64,000 bases of DNA from contig DASYAZ010000141.1 in assembly GCA_036501085.1 (NCBI GenBank), positions 1 through 64,000 on the forward strand, given 5' to 3'. A program made the position numbers and the translations under genes. The stretch comes from GCA-003244245 sp036501085. Lineage in GTDB: Bacteria; Actinomycetota; Actinomycetes; Mycobacteriales; Pseudonocardiaceae. Shown one piece after another: positions 33,891 through 42,258 of the stretch (position 1 is its first letter; each line of letters starts with the position of its first letter). The notes below the pieces were generated by a model. The model did no database searches and was not told the DNA's origin. It worked only from the letters and a program-made list of their open reading frames with translations.

Positions 33891-34750
33891 TGTGGCCGGA
33901 GCCCGACGATCCCGACGTCGTTGCGCGCATGCGCACCGCACACGCCCGAGCCCGCGCTGCTCTGGACGTCCTGCCCGCCGTGAACACCCACGAAGCCTGG
34001 GGCTGGCACGCTAGGACACTGAGCCGGCCCGTCACCACCCCGCGCGGTCTCGCCTGGCTCCGCGTCGCCAGCGCCCCAATCGGACAAATCGTCGCCACGT
34101 TCTGGGATGGCTCGATCGAGGCCGAGAAAGCGATGCCCGCATCGGTACCGCGCCCCAGGCTGCGCCGCTGGCACGATTGGAACGATCAACATTGGGAGTA
34201 TCGCGCGGAGTTATACGACTATGCGACCGCACGGCCCGCCGCAACGTCCCCAGTCCTGAGGGCTGTCCCCAATCTCCCAACAGCATGGTGGACCGTCCTC
34301 CGAGTCGCACTCGATGACATCGCGTCGGTCCGCACCAGCCGTATGACCATCCACCAGAGCTTTCTCGACCACCTCATGCCTCGGCTGCTCGGCACGCCCA
34401 TCGACACCACGGCCCCGCGCCCCTGGACTACTGCCCACGGTGATTTCCACTTCGCCAATATCAGCGGGCCCAGTCTGTGCCTGTTCGATTTTGAAGGCTG
34501 GGGCCTGGCACCAACGGGCTACGACGCCGCGATGCTGCACAGTTACAGCCTTCTGGTGCCCCCCATCGCCGCTCAGATCCGCACCGAAGTCGCCGAGATA
34601 CTCGACACACCTTCCGGCCGCTTCGCCGAACTGGTCGTCATCACCGAGCTTCTCCACGCGGCCACCCGCGGCGAACATCTCGTGCTGGCCGAGCCCTTAC
34701 GCCGACGCGCCAGCCTCCTCCTGGGACGAACCGTCCCAGCCCTCCTCTGA
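33887..34750 (+). CDS. Aminoglycoside-phosphotransferase-like kinase
   Basis: A 287-aa protein kinase-like small-molecule phosphotransferase. The catalytic loop is clear in TTAHGDFHFANIS (HGDxxxxN), and the metal-binding segment is LCLFDFEGWGLAPTGYDAAM. The N-lobe is divergent: the expected ATP-Lys region (APIGQIVATFWDGSIEAEKA) is weak. The gene overlaps the previous one by 4 bases, so it belongs to the lanthipeptide operon. It could phosphorylate the peptide, a cofactor, or act as self-resistance. No antibiotic-resistance claim can be made from sequence. Confidence 0.8.
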   Translation: MMWPEPDDPDVVARMRTAHARARAALDVLPAVNTHEAWGWHARTLSRPVTTPRGLAWLRVASAPIGQIVATFWDGSIEAEKAMPASVPRPRLRRWHDWNDQHWEYRAELYDYATARPAATSPVLRAVPNLPTAWWTVLRVALDDIASVRTSRMTIHQSFLDHLMPRLLGTPIDTTAPRPWTTAHGDFHFANISGPSLCLFDFEGWGLAPTGYDAAMLHSYSLLVPPIAAQIRTEVAEILDTPSGRFAELVVITELLHAATRGEHLVLAEPLRRRASLLLGRTVPALL

Positions 34751-34828
34751 TCTCAACGTGAAATCCATCCTGCTTTCTCCTGACCTCTGGCTCATCCACT
34801 CGGTCCGAGCTGCGTGCCTGGTGCCAGT

Positions 34829-36436
34829 TCATGCCAGCCCGTAAGAAGCTAACCGGTCGTCGAGCGTGCGGACGGCGGCGGTGTGCTGCCAGGGCCGCAG
34901 GCCAGCGCTGGCCTGTTCCAACCGTCCGACCAGCCGAGCGGAACTGTGGCTCGCCGCGATCTCCCCGGCGTCACCGAGACGCCGCGCCGCTTCGTCGATC
35001 TCATCGCACTGCACATACGCCTCACCGAGGTCGACGATCGTCATCGCAACGTCTCGTCGGTTGTGCGATCGGTCAAAGGTGCTGAGGGATTGCTGTGCAT
35101 AGGAGACAGCGGGGTCAGCCTCACCGAGGGTGAGGTGGCAATAACCGCGAATCGAAAAATGTTTTGCTTCGTCATACGTGCTATAGCTCGGGGCTTGGTC
35201 ATCGGCTCTCATGAGTGTGGTGTGGGCGGTGTCGAGGGCGCTCACGCAGGCGGCGCGCTGCCCGTCGGCGGCGTAGGCCCTCGCGGCGACGTCGGCGGTG
35301 TACGCACGCAGGCGTATGTCACCGATGCGGTTGGCCCAATACTCGGCCGCGATGGCATGGTCGATGCCGATGCGCGGTTTGCCCCGCCAGGTCGCCAGGT
35401 GGCTCATCTCGCACAGCACGAACGCACCCAGCCCGGTGTTGTCGGCCTCGTGGGCCAGCGCGCAGGCGTCCTCGTAGTAATAGCCGGCGTGATCGAATCG
35501 CTGCAGGTCGAACGAAAGCCATCCAGCCTGACGCGAGGCCTCGCTCTGCGCCGAGAGCATTCGGGATCGCAACGCGGATGGACAGTCGGACGTCAGGGCG
35601 CGAGCCAGGTCGAGCTGGGCCAGGACGGTGTCCAGCACAGCCTGCGGACCCAGCGCGTAATCCTGGCGCCGGCAGCGGCCCAGCACCGCCTCGATGTGCT
35701 CGATGGTCTGCGCGTCGACCCGGTTCGCTGTGCTGAGCACCGAGGCCACCCGCCGGTACCCGTCACCGGCGATGACCGGGAACAGCGACGCGGCGGTCGC
35801 TGCCCCGGCCAGGAGCCGCAGCGCGTCGCGACGATCCATGGTGTGCGCCCAACTACGGAGAAACCGAACAAGCTGATAGTACGTCCGGTCGCGGTCACCG
35901 GCCGTGCCGCGCACCTCACCATCAGCCGGGGGCAGCGATCGGAGGTGGCGCATCAGCAGCGCGATGAACGTGTCCGGCAACACAAGACCAGAGGCCGTCG
36001 CCCACACCACGAAATCGTTCGGCAAGACGATCTCGGCATCAGTGACAGGTATCGTCTCCGCTTCCGCCCGCGTGCCGCTCGCCGTATCGAGGTGCCGGAA
36101 ATCAGGCAGGTCGACAAGCAAGTCACAGACCGCGCACTCATACAGTTCGGCCAGCTTGATGAGATTATCGAACGTGGGGGCATACCCGGTCCTACCCGGC
36201 CACGACTCCCAGTATGAAAAGTTCTTGAGCGTCTTCAGCTCATCGGGCCAACGCTTATTCCATTCATCGGCGGCTTGGCGTTGGCTCCACTGGTGAGCGT
36301 AGCGGAAGGCTGTCCGGGCATTGAAGCGGTAACGCTGCCGCAGGGCGTCCGCGATGTCCACCCGCGAGTTGCCCTGGGCCCGCAGCGCACGCACCAGCTG
36401 CTCGCGCTGCTGCTTGTGACTGCGCGGCTCCCCCAT
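34829..36436 (-). CDS. Helix-turn-helix/TPR regulator flanking the lanthipeptide cluster
   Basis: A 535-aa cytosolic regulator-like protein. The N-terminus (QQREQLVRALRAQGNSRVDI, then ADALRQRYRFNARTAFRYAH) looks like a helix-turn-helix, followed by LKNFSYWESWPGRTGYAPTF and an LYECAVCDLLVDLPDFRHLD segment as in XRE-type proteins. A Tat-like MDRRDALRLLAGAATAASLF appears internally, and from there the protein is an array of TPR-like helices. It converges on the lanthipeptide operon, and such regulators commonly flank actinobacterial RiPP clusters. ATG 36436 lies close to the end of the island. The signal it senses is unknown. Confidence 0.7.
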   Translation of the reverse strand: MGEPRSHKQQREQLVRALRAQGNSRVDIADALRQRYRFNARTAFRYAHQWSQRQAADEWNKRWPDELKTLKNFSYWESWPGRTGYAPTFDNLIKLAELYECAVCDLLVDLPDFRHLDTASGTRAEAETIPVTDAEIVLPNDFVVWATASGLVLPDTFIALLMRHLRSLPPADGEVRGTAGDRDRTYYQLVRFLRSWAHTMDRRDALRLLAGAATAASLFPVIAGDGYRRVASVLSTANRVDAQTIEHIEAVLGRCRRQDYALGPQAVLDTVLAQLDLARALTSDCPSALRSRMLSAQSEASRQAGWLSFDLQRFDHAGYYYEDACALAHEADNTGLGAFVLCEMSHLATWRGKPRIGIDHAIAAEYWANRIGDIRLRAYTADVAARAYAADGQRAACVSALDTAHTTLMRADDQAPSYSTYDEAKHFSIRGYCHLTLGEADPAVSYAQQSLSTFDRSHNRRDVAMTIVDLGEAYVQCDEIDEAARRLGDAGEIAASHSSARLVGRLEQASAGLRPWQHTAAVRTLDDRLASYGLA

Positions 36437-36626
36437 GGCGCTCCCTCGACATCATCGCGCCTCGCTCGATCGGCGGTTTTCGGACGCGGCAGCTGGACGC
36501 TACCGGCTGGTTATCGCCCCGCCAAACTGGTATGGAAGTTCCCCGCGCGGTGGGGATAGCGAATGCCAAAAATCACGACCACACCTGGTATGCCGGATCC
36601 ACGTCCCGGCCAGCGCCCCCTATCGA
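36437..36626. other. Right island junction
   Basis: About 190 bp between the regulator start and the nuoK terminator, locally richer in A/T. It holds the regulator promoter (minus strand, left end). No copy of the nuoL leader repeat or of an att-like direct repeat is visible here. Confidence 0.4.
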
Positions 36627-36688
36627 CGCCGAGTTCGACACCAGGGCTGTCCAACCGGGCCCGCGCAGCGCTGGTGTCGAACTCGGCG
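36627..36688 (-). terminator. Strong hairpin downstream of nuoK
   Basis: CGCCGAGTTCGACACCAG (36627-36644) and CTGGTGTCGAACTCGGCG (36671-36688) are perfect 18-bp inverted arms around a 26-base loop. The hairpin starts 18 bases after the nuoK stop and would end the eleven-gene nuoA-K transcript here. Confidence 0.75.
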
Positions 36689-36705
36689 CGCTGGAAGCGC
36701 CAGGC

Positions 36706-37005
36706 TCAGTACTTGAGCAGGTTGGCTTCGTCGACCGAGGCTGAGCGGCGAGTTTTGAAGATGGCCATGATGATGGCCAGACCCACCACCACCTCGGCGG
36801 CGGCCACGACCATCACGAAGAAGGCCATGATCTGCCCGTCCAGCGTGCCGTTGATCCGGGCGAAGGTGATCAGTGTGAGGTTCACCGCGTTGAGCATCAG
36901 CTCGATGCACATGAACACCACGACGGCATTGCGGCGTACCAGCACCCCCACCGCGCCGACGGTGAACAGCAGCGCGGAGAGCAGCAGGTAGTACGTCGGG
37001 CTCAC
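36706..37005 (-). CDS. nuoK: NADH-quinone oxidoreductase subunit K
   Basis: A 99-aa three-span membrane subunit of complex I, the family's usual size. It reads SPTYYLLLSALLFTVGAVGV, then FMCIELMLNAVNLTLITFAR with the conserved proton-path Glu, and FFVMVVAAAEVVVGLAIIMA with the second Glu. GTG 37005 overlaps the stop of a short duplicated ORF (GTGA). The frame remains open upstream through a duplicated DDGSTLQAGL segment but offers no start codon there. It is followed by a strong terminator instead of nuoL. Confidence 0.96.
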   Translation of the reverse strand: MSPTYYLLLSALLFTVGAVGVLVRRNAVVVFMCIELMLNAVNLTLITFARINGTLDGQIMAFFVMVVAAAEVVVGLAIIMAIFKTRRSASVDEANLLKY

Positions 37006-37073
37006 CGCGAGACCTGCTTGCAGGGTCGAGCCATCATCAACGAGACCTGCCTGCAGGGTCGAGCCATCATCAT
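37002..37073 (-). CDS. Micro-ORF between nuoJ and nuoK (23 aa)
   Basis: Starting at ATG 37073, which overlaps the nuoJ TGA, a 23-codon frame reads MMMARPCRQVSL then MMARPCKQVSR and stops in a TGA that overlaps the nuoK GTG. It is produced by the 33-bp tandem duplication. It could carry ribosomes from nuoJ to nuoK; no ribosome binding site of its own is clear. Confidence 0.35.
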   Translation of the reverse strand: MMMARPCRQVSLMMARPCKQVSR

Positions 37074-37074
37074 C
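37009..37074 (-). repeat. 33-bp tandem duplication upstream of nuoK
   Basis: Copies 37009-37041 and 37042-37074 both start GAGACCTGC and contain GCAGGGTCGAGCCATCATCA; they differ at two positions. The duplication separates nuoJ from nuoK by 64 bases, whereas most nuo genes here overlap by 4. Confidence 0.9.
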
Positions 37075-37933
37075 GCTGCTCCTCCTGCTCGGCTGTGGCG
37101 GGCGGCACCGGCCCGCGCAGCGCGTGGCTGTCCGGCTCGGTACCCGCGCTGGCGACGTTGCGCACCTCGTCGTCCAGGCGGTCCCGGGTGGTGGACTCAA
37201 TCAGGTCGGAGCGCGACTCGGGGGCAACCGAGCCGTCCGGGAGCAGAGCCGGGGTGGCCACCGAGTTGACGGTGGCGAACACACCGGGACCGGGGAGCGG
37301 GGAGGGACGCCTACCGCGTATCCGGGCCTCCACCCGTTCCCGCTGGGTGAGCCTGCCCTCCTTGGTCCGCTCGGTGAAAGCCAGCACCATCGCACCGACG
37401 GCAGCGGTGATCAGCAGCGCCGAGGTGAGTTCGAAGGGGAACAGGTAGTCGGTGAAGAGCAGGCGACCGAGGTTGGCGACGTTGCCACCTCCGGTGCTGT
37501 TCACTTCGGCCAGCCCGGCCGAGCGGACTCCGGTGAAGGCCCGGCCCAGCATCGCCACCAGCAGGAACGCCAGGCCTACCCCGCCCAGTGCGGCGGCAAC
37601 CCGTTGGCCGCGGAGCACCTCGACCACCGAGTCGACGCTCTCCTTGCCCACCAGCATCAGCACGAACAGGAACAGCATCATGATCGCGCCGGTGTAGACG
37701 ATGATCTGCACGAAGCCGAGGAACGGGGCCTGCTGGACCATGTACAGCGCGCCCAGGCACAGCATGGCCTGCGCCAGCCACAGCGCCGAGTGCACGGCGT
37801 TGCGGGCGAAGACCATCGCCAGCCCACCGGCCAGCGCGAGCGGACCCAGGATCCAGAACGCGATGGCCTCCCCGAGCCCGATGGAATCGGACGGCTGCGC
37901 CGGCTGCAGGAACAGGAGACCCAGCGTGCTCAC
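37070..37933 (-). CDS. nuoJ: NADH-quinone oxidoreductase subunit J
   Basis: A 287-aa membrane subunit of complex I. Five hydrophobic segments are visible, including LGFVQIIVYTGAIMMLFLFV, the conserved pi-bulge helix, and ELTSALLITAAVGAMVLAFT. After about residue 190 it carries a long hydrophilic tail (TKEGRLTQRERVEARIRGRR onward) typical of actinobacterial NuoJ. The GTG start overlaps the nuoI TGA. The stop overlaps the ATG of the micro-ORF. Confidence 0.96.
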   Translation of the reverse strand: MSTLGLLFLQPAQPSDSIGLGEAIAFWILGPLALAGGLAMVFARNAVHSALWLAQAMLCLGALYMVQQAPFLGFVQIIVYTGAIMMLFLFVLMLVGKESVDSVVEVLRGQRVAAALGGVGLAFLLVAMLGRAFTGVRSAGLAEVNSTGGGNVANLGRLLFTDYLFPFELTSALLITAAVGAMVLAFTERTKEGRLTQRERVEARIRGRRPSPLPGPGVFATVNSVATPALLPDGSVAPESRSDLIESTTRDRLDDEVRNVASAGTEPDSHALRGPVPPATAEQEEQR

Positions 37934-38469
37934 AGCTTTTCCTCACCCACCGCACCTGAGCGCCGTTCCAGGCTGGGACCCTGCACGTAGTAGTCCTGCT
38001 CGGAATCGCCCAGCCGCATCGGGTGCGGGGGCGCCTCCATCCCCGGCAGCAGCGGCGCCATCAGGTCTTCCTTGGTGTAGATGAGGTTCTGGCGGTTGTC
38101 GTCGGCCACCTCGTACTCGTTGGTCATGGTCAGCGAGCGGGTCGGGCAGGCCTCGATGCACAGACCGCACCCGATGCACCGCAGGTAGTTGATCTGGTAG
38201 ATCTCCCCGTAGCGTTCCCCGGGTGAGTACCGGGCCTCCTCGGTGTTGTCCGCGCCCTCGACGTAGATCGCATCGGCTGGGCAGGCCCACGCGCACAGCT
38301 CGCAGCCGACGCACTTCTCCAGCCCGTCCGGGTGTCGGTTGAGCTGGTGCTTGCCGTGAAACCGCGGCGCGGGGATCTTTTTGACCTCGGGGTACTCCTC
38401 GGTGACCACCTTCTTGAACATCGTCGAGAAGGTGACGCCGAAACCTTTGACCGGATCAAGTAGGCCCAT
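37930..38469 (-). CDS. nuoI: NADH-quinone oxidoreductase subunit I
   Basis: A 179-aa ferredoxin-like peripheral subunit holding clusters N6a and N6b. Both 4Fe-4S motifs are complete: CVGCELCAWACP and CIGCGLCIEACP. PLQ-type N-terminal GFGVTFSTMFKKVVTEEYPE anchors it to the membrane arm. It overlaps nuoH by 14 bases and nuoJ by 4. Confidence 0.97.
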   Translation of the reverse strand: MGLLDPVKGFGVTFSTMFKKVVTEEYPEVKKIPAPRFHGKHQLNRHPDGLEKCVGCELCAWACPADAIYVEGADNTEEARYSPGERYGEIYQINYLRCIGCGLCIEACPTRSLTMTNEYEVADDNRQNLIYTKEDLMAPLLPGMEAPPHPMRLGDSEQDYYVQGPSLERRSGAVGEEKL

Positions 38470-39802
38470 GGCCGTCCTCCTGCCTCGTCGGTGATCCGTC
38501 AGTGGTCGGCCCGGCAGCAGTCATCGCGACGCGCCGGGGCGGTGGTGGCGGCACGACCAGATCCAGTGGCGGCAGCGGGTAGCCCGAACCGGCGTTGGGC
38601 ACCTCGCTGGTGCGCGGCGTCACCCCGCGGGGCATTTCGCTGCTGCGCCGGGCGATCGGTTTTTTCTGCTCACCGCTGCTGCGGGGCAGCAGGAACGCCA
38701 CGACCAGCAACATCACCAGCAGGATGCCGCCCACCAGGACCACCTGACTCGCGGTGATGGCGGTGTTGCGCAGCGCCCTGGCACCGGAGACCAGCACGAT
38801 CCAGACCAGGCTGCCCGGCACGAGCACTTTCCATCCCAGCGCCATGAACTGGTCGTAGCGCAACCGGGGAAGGGTGCCACGCAACCAGATGAACACGAAC
38901 AGGAAGACCAGCGTCTTGGTGATGAACCACAGCGGTCCCCACCATCCGCTGTCCAGCGCTCCACCCGCCAGCGGCCAGGGGGCGTGCCAGCCACCGAGGA
39001 ACAGTGTGGTCGCCATCGCCGAGACGGTGACCATGTTGACGTACTCGGCGAGGAAGAACAGGGCGAACTTCAACGATGAGTACTCGGTGTGGAAACCACC
39101 CACCAGCTCCGACTCGGCCTCGGGCAGGTCGAAGGGCGCGCGGTTGGTCTCCCCCACCATCGCGACGCAGAACACGGCGAAGCTGGGCAGCAGCAACAAT
39201 GCGAACCACAGTTGATGGCTCTGCGCAGCCACGATGTCCGCGGTGGACAGCGAGCCCGCGTACAGGACCACGGTGACGATCGACATCCCCAAGGCGATCT
39301 CGTAGGAGATCACCTGCGCCGCGGACCGGAGCGAACCCAGCAACGGGTAGGGCGAACCCGACGCCCAGCCGGAGAGCACGATCCCGTAGACCCCCAGCGA
39401 GGAGCAAGCCAGCACCACGAGCACCCCGACCGGGAGATCGGTGATCTGCAGCACGGTGTGCTCACCGAAGATCGAGACCTCGCCCCCCAGCGGGATCACC
39501 GAGAACGCGGTGAACGCGGTGATCGCCGAGATCACCGGGGCCAGCATGTAGACCCAGCGGTCGGCCCGGACGGGCGTGATGTCCTCCTTGAGGGCCAGCT
39601 TGAGGCCGTCGGCCAGGGACTGCAGCAGCCCGAAAGGCCCGACCCGGTTGGGGCCCGGTCGGTGCTGCATCCGGCCCACCACCCGGCGTTCCATCCAGAT
39701 CATGAACAGGGTCATGACCATGAGAAAGACGAAGATCACGACAACCTTGATCGCGATGAGCCACAGCGGGTCATCGGCGAGCAGCGCCTGAGTAGGTGTC
39801 AT
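38456..39802 (-). CDS. nuoH: NADH-quinone oxidoreductase subunit H
   Basis: A 448-aa membrane subunit forming the quinone chamber of complex I. Diagnostic segments are MERRVVGRMQHRPGPNRVGP, FGLLQSLADGLKLALKEDIT and FDLPEAESELVGGFHTEYSS with the conserved acidic residues, then LRYDQFMALGWKVLVPGSL. The C-terminal 75 residues form a Pro-rich cytosolic tail (PPPPPRR). ATG 39802 overlaps the nuoG stop; an in-frame upstream extension of five codons is less likely. Confidence 0.97.
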   Translation of the reverse strand: MTPTQALLADDPLWLIAIKVVVIFVFLMVMTLFMIWMERRVVGRMQHRPGPNRVGPFGLLQSLADGLKLALKEDITPVRADRWVYMLAPVISAITAFTAFSVIPLGGEVSIFGEHTVLQITDLPVGVLVVLACSSLGVYGIVLSGWASGSPYPLLGSLRSAAQVISYEIALGMSIVTVVLYAGSLSTADIVAAQSHQLWFALLLLPSFAVFCVAMVGETNRAPFDLPEAESELVGGFHTEYSSLKFALFFLAEYVNMVTVSAMATTLFLGGWHAPWPLAGGALDSGWWGPLWFITKTLVFLFVFIWLRGTLPRLRYDQFMALGWKVLVPGSLVWIVLVSGARALRNTAITASQVVLVGGILLVMLLVVAFLLPRSSGEQKKPIARRSSEMPRGVTPRTSEVPNAGSGYPLPPLDLVVPPPPPRRVAMTAAGPTTDGSPTRQEDGHGPT

Positions 39803-42258
39803 GCCTTGCCTCCCCACGCCGTCCCGTTCCCGTTGCGCACCTTCACCACAGCACCATGACCGGCGCCGAGACTGCTACGGACCGTAGCGGGTCCGGAGTT
39901 ACCCGGTAGCCACACCACCCCCGGGGGCAGGTCGGCGACGTCCAGTGGCAACGTGACCGAGCCCCGCGAGGTGGACACCGTCACCTTCCCCCCGATGTGC
40001 AACCCGAGGTCGGCGGCGGTGGCCTCGCACACCAGGGCCTGCACGGGCCGGGCGGTACCGGCCAGATGCGGCTCGCCCTCCTGCATCGACCCGTTGTCCA
40101 GCAGCCTGCGCCAGGTGGCCAGCACCGCCTCGCCCTCGCCGACCGTTGGAACCGGGTCCGCGGGCACCTGCGGGGAGTCCCGGCGGGCCCCGGTATACCA
40201 CCCGAGGGCGGTGAAACCGGCCCAGGACGCGGCGGGGGTCTGGGTGAACAGGTCAGCGTCCATCTCGATGGCGAGGCTGTCCAGTACCCGGCAGTCCGGC
40301 AGGGACGTGCCGAGCTGACCCAGACCGGAGGTGACCGTGGTGGCGAACTCCCGGCGGCGGCGCTCCCAGTCGAGGTAGCTGCCGGGCTTCTCCAGCGCGG
40401 AGGCGATCGGGAGCACGACATCGGCCTGCTGGGTCACCGCGGAGGGCCGCATCTCCAGGCTCACCACGAACCGGGCCCGGCTCAGCGCCTGGCCGGCCAG
40501 CTTCGGATCCGGCAGGTCGGCGGGATCGACTCCCCCGATGAGCAGCCCATCGAGTTGGGTGGCCACCACGGCCGCCAGGATCCCAGCGGTGTCCCGACCC
40601 GGCTTGCTGGGCACGGGAAGACCCCAGGCCGCCTCGACCTCGGCCCGGGCCGCCGGATCGGCAACCGGGCGGCCGCCGGGCAACAGCGTGGGCACCGCCC
40701 CGGCTTCCAGGGCGCCCCGCTCGCCGGCCCGGCGCGGGATCCAGGCGATCCGGGCGCCAGTGCCCGCGGCCAGCCGGGCCACCGCGGAGTACAACCCGGG
40801 TACCTCCGCCGCTCGCTCGCCGACCAGCAGCACCGCCCCGCGAGCGCTCAGCGCCTCGCGAGCCGGCCCCTCCAGCGCGTCCAGCGCCTCGGGCTCGCCG
40901 CCGGGAGGCACCCGGAGCAGGGTGCCGAAGGTCCGGCGCACCGCGGGGGTGGTGAACTGGCCCAGGTGCCACACCGGCATCCGCCGGTCCCGGGCCGCCC
41001 GGCGCAGCCGCAGGAAGACGATGGGCGACTCCTCCTCAGGCTCGAAAGCCACGCAGAGCACCGCAGGCGCGCTGGAGAGGTCGTGGTAGGTCACCCCACC
41101 GGTCTCCGGGCCGACGCCCACCACGTGTGCGGCGAGGAAGTCCAGCTCCTCGGCCGAATGCGGCCGGGCCCGGAAGTCGATGTCGTTGGTGCCCAACGCG
41201 ACCCGGGCGAACTTGGCGTAGGCATAGGCGTCCTCGACGGTGAGCCGGCCGCCGGTGAGCACGCCGACACCGCGGTCCTTGACGGCCAGCAAACCCTGGG
41301 CCGCGGCCTGCAATGCCTCGGTCCACGACGCCGGGTTCAGCGAACCGAAGGAGTCCCGGACCAGCGGCCGGGTGATCCGGTCCTCGGCGCTGGCATAGGT
41401 GAAGGCGAACCGGCCCTTGTCGCAGTTCCACTCCTCGTTGACCTGCGGATCGTGGCCGGCCAGGCGGCGCAGCACCACTCCGCGCCGCCAGTCGGTGCGC
41501 ATCGCGCAGCCGCTCGCGCAGTGCTCGCACACCCCCCGGGTCGACACCAGGTCGAAGGGCCGGGACCGGAACCGGTAGGCGGCGCTGGTCAGCGCGCCGA
41601 CCGGGCAGATCTGGATGGTGTTGCCGGAGAAGTAGGACTGGAACGGCTTGTCGGCGGCCACCCCGACCTGCTGATCCGCACCACGCTCCAGCATCTCGAT
41701 GAACGGATCTCCGGCGATCTGCTCGGAGAAACGGGTGCAACGTGCGCAGAGCACGCAGCGCTCGCGGTCCAGCAGCACCTGGGAGGAGATCGCAATCGGT
41801 TTGGCGAAAGTGCGTTTGGTCTCGATGAAGCGGGAATCGACCCGGCCGTTGGACATCGCCTGGTTCTGCAGCGGGCACTCGCCACCCTTGTCACAGACCG
41901 GGCAGTCCAGGGGGTGGTTGATCAGCAGCAGCTCCATCACCCCCTGCTGCGCCTTATCCGCCACCGCTGAGGTGTGCTGAGTCTTGACGATCATGCCGTC
42001 TGCCACCGTGAGGGTGCAGCTGGTCTGCGGCTTGGGCATCGGGCGCCCGCCCATCTCCACCTCGACCAGGCATTGGCGGCAGGCACCCGCGGGGTCGAGC
42101 AATGGGTGGTCGCAAAACCGCGGGACGATGATGCCCAGCCGTTCGCAGGTCCGGATCACCAGCTCGCCCTTGGGCGCGTCGACCTCGCGGCCGTCGATGG
42201 TCAACTGGACGTGCCCCTCTGGGACGGCGCGGCTTTCAGCCTGCTGTGCCAGCGTCAT
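39799..42258 (-). CDS. nuoG: NADH-quinone oxidoreductase subunit G
   Basis: An 819-aa iron-sulfur subunit of the electron-input module. The N-terminal 2Fe-2S site is FCDHPLLDPAGACRQC. CPVCDKGGECPLQN and CVLCARCTRF supply ligands for N4/N5-type clusters. A further CEHCASGC belongs to the molybdopterin-oxidoreductase-like domain. The C-terminal half is that Mo-family fold without the active-site cofactor. ATG 42258 overlaps the nuoF stop by 4 bases; a longer frame reaches 42351 but overlaps nuoF by nearly 100 bases. Confidence 0.95.
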   Translation of the reverse strand: MTLAQQAESRAVPEGHVQLTIDGREVDAPKGELVIRTCERLGIIVPRFCDHPLLDPAGACRQCLVEVEMGGRPMPKPQTSCTLTVADGMIVKTQHTSAVADKAQQGVMELLLINHPLDCPVCDKGGECPLQNQAMSNGRVDSRFIETKRTFAKPIAISSQVLLDRERCVLCARCTRFSEQIAGDPFIEMLERGADQQVGVAADKPFQSYFSGNTIQICPVGALTSAAYRFRSRPFDLVSTRGVCEHCASGCAMRTDWRRGVVLRRLAGHDPQVNEEWNCDKGRFAFTYASAEDRITRPLVRDSFGSLNPASWTEALQAAAQGLLAVKDRGVGVLTGGRLTVEDAYAYAKFARVALGTNDIDFRARPHSAEELDFLAAHVVGVGPETGGVTYHDLSSAPAVLCVAFEPEEESPIVFLRLRRAARDRRMPVWHLGQFTTPAVRRTFGTLLRVPPGGEPEALDALEGPAREALSARGAVLLVGERAAEVPGLYSAVARLAAGTGARIAWIPRRAGERGALEAGAVPTLLPGGRPVADPAARAEVEAAWGLPVPSKPGRDTAGILAAVVATQLDGLLIGGVDPADLPDPKLAGQALSRARFVVSLEMRPSAVTQQADVVLPIASALEKPGSYLDWERRRREFATTVTSGLGQLGTSLPDCRVLDSLAIEMDADLFTQTPAASWAGFTALGWYTGARRDSPQVPADPVPTVGEGEAVLATWRRLLDNGSMQEGEPHLAGTARPVQALVCEATAADLGLHIGGKVTVSTSRGSVTLPLDVADLPPGVVWLPGNSGPATVRSSLGAGHGAVVKVRNGNGTAWGGKA

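Noticed and set aside
34883..36217. 444-codon plus-strand frame opposite the TPR regulator
   Set aside because: Antisense to a regulator with a clear helix-turn-helix and TPR pattern; composition is that of high-GC shadow frames.
36535..36560. CRISPR-like motif (TTCCCCGCGCGGTGGGGAT)
   Set aside because: It resembles a type I-E repeat, but there is only one copy, no spacers and no cas genes.
25365..36700. Integrative element with att sites
   Set aside because: No integrase or excisionase gene is present, and no copy of the leader repeat is found at the nuoK end, so the direct repeats at 25.4 and 26.5 kb do not bracket the island.
39997..41970. 657-codon plus-strand frame opposite nuoG
   Set aside because: nuoG on the minus strand has all its Fe-S motifs; the opposing frame is Gly/Arg/Pro-rich and motif-free.
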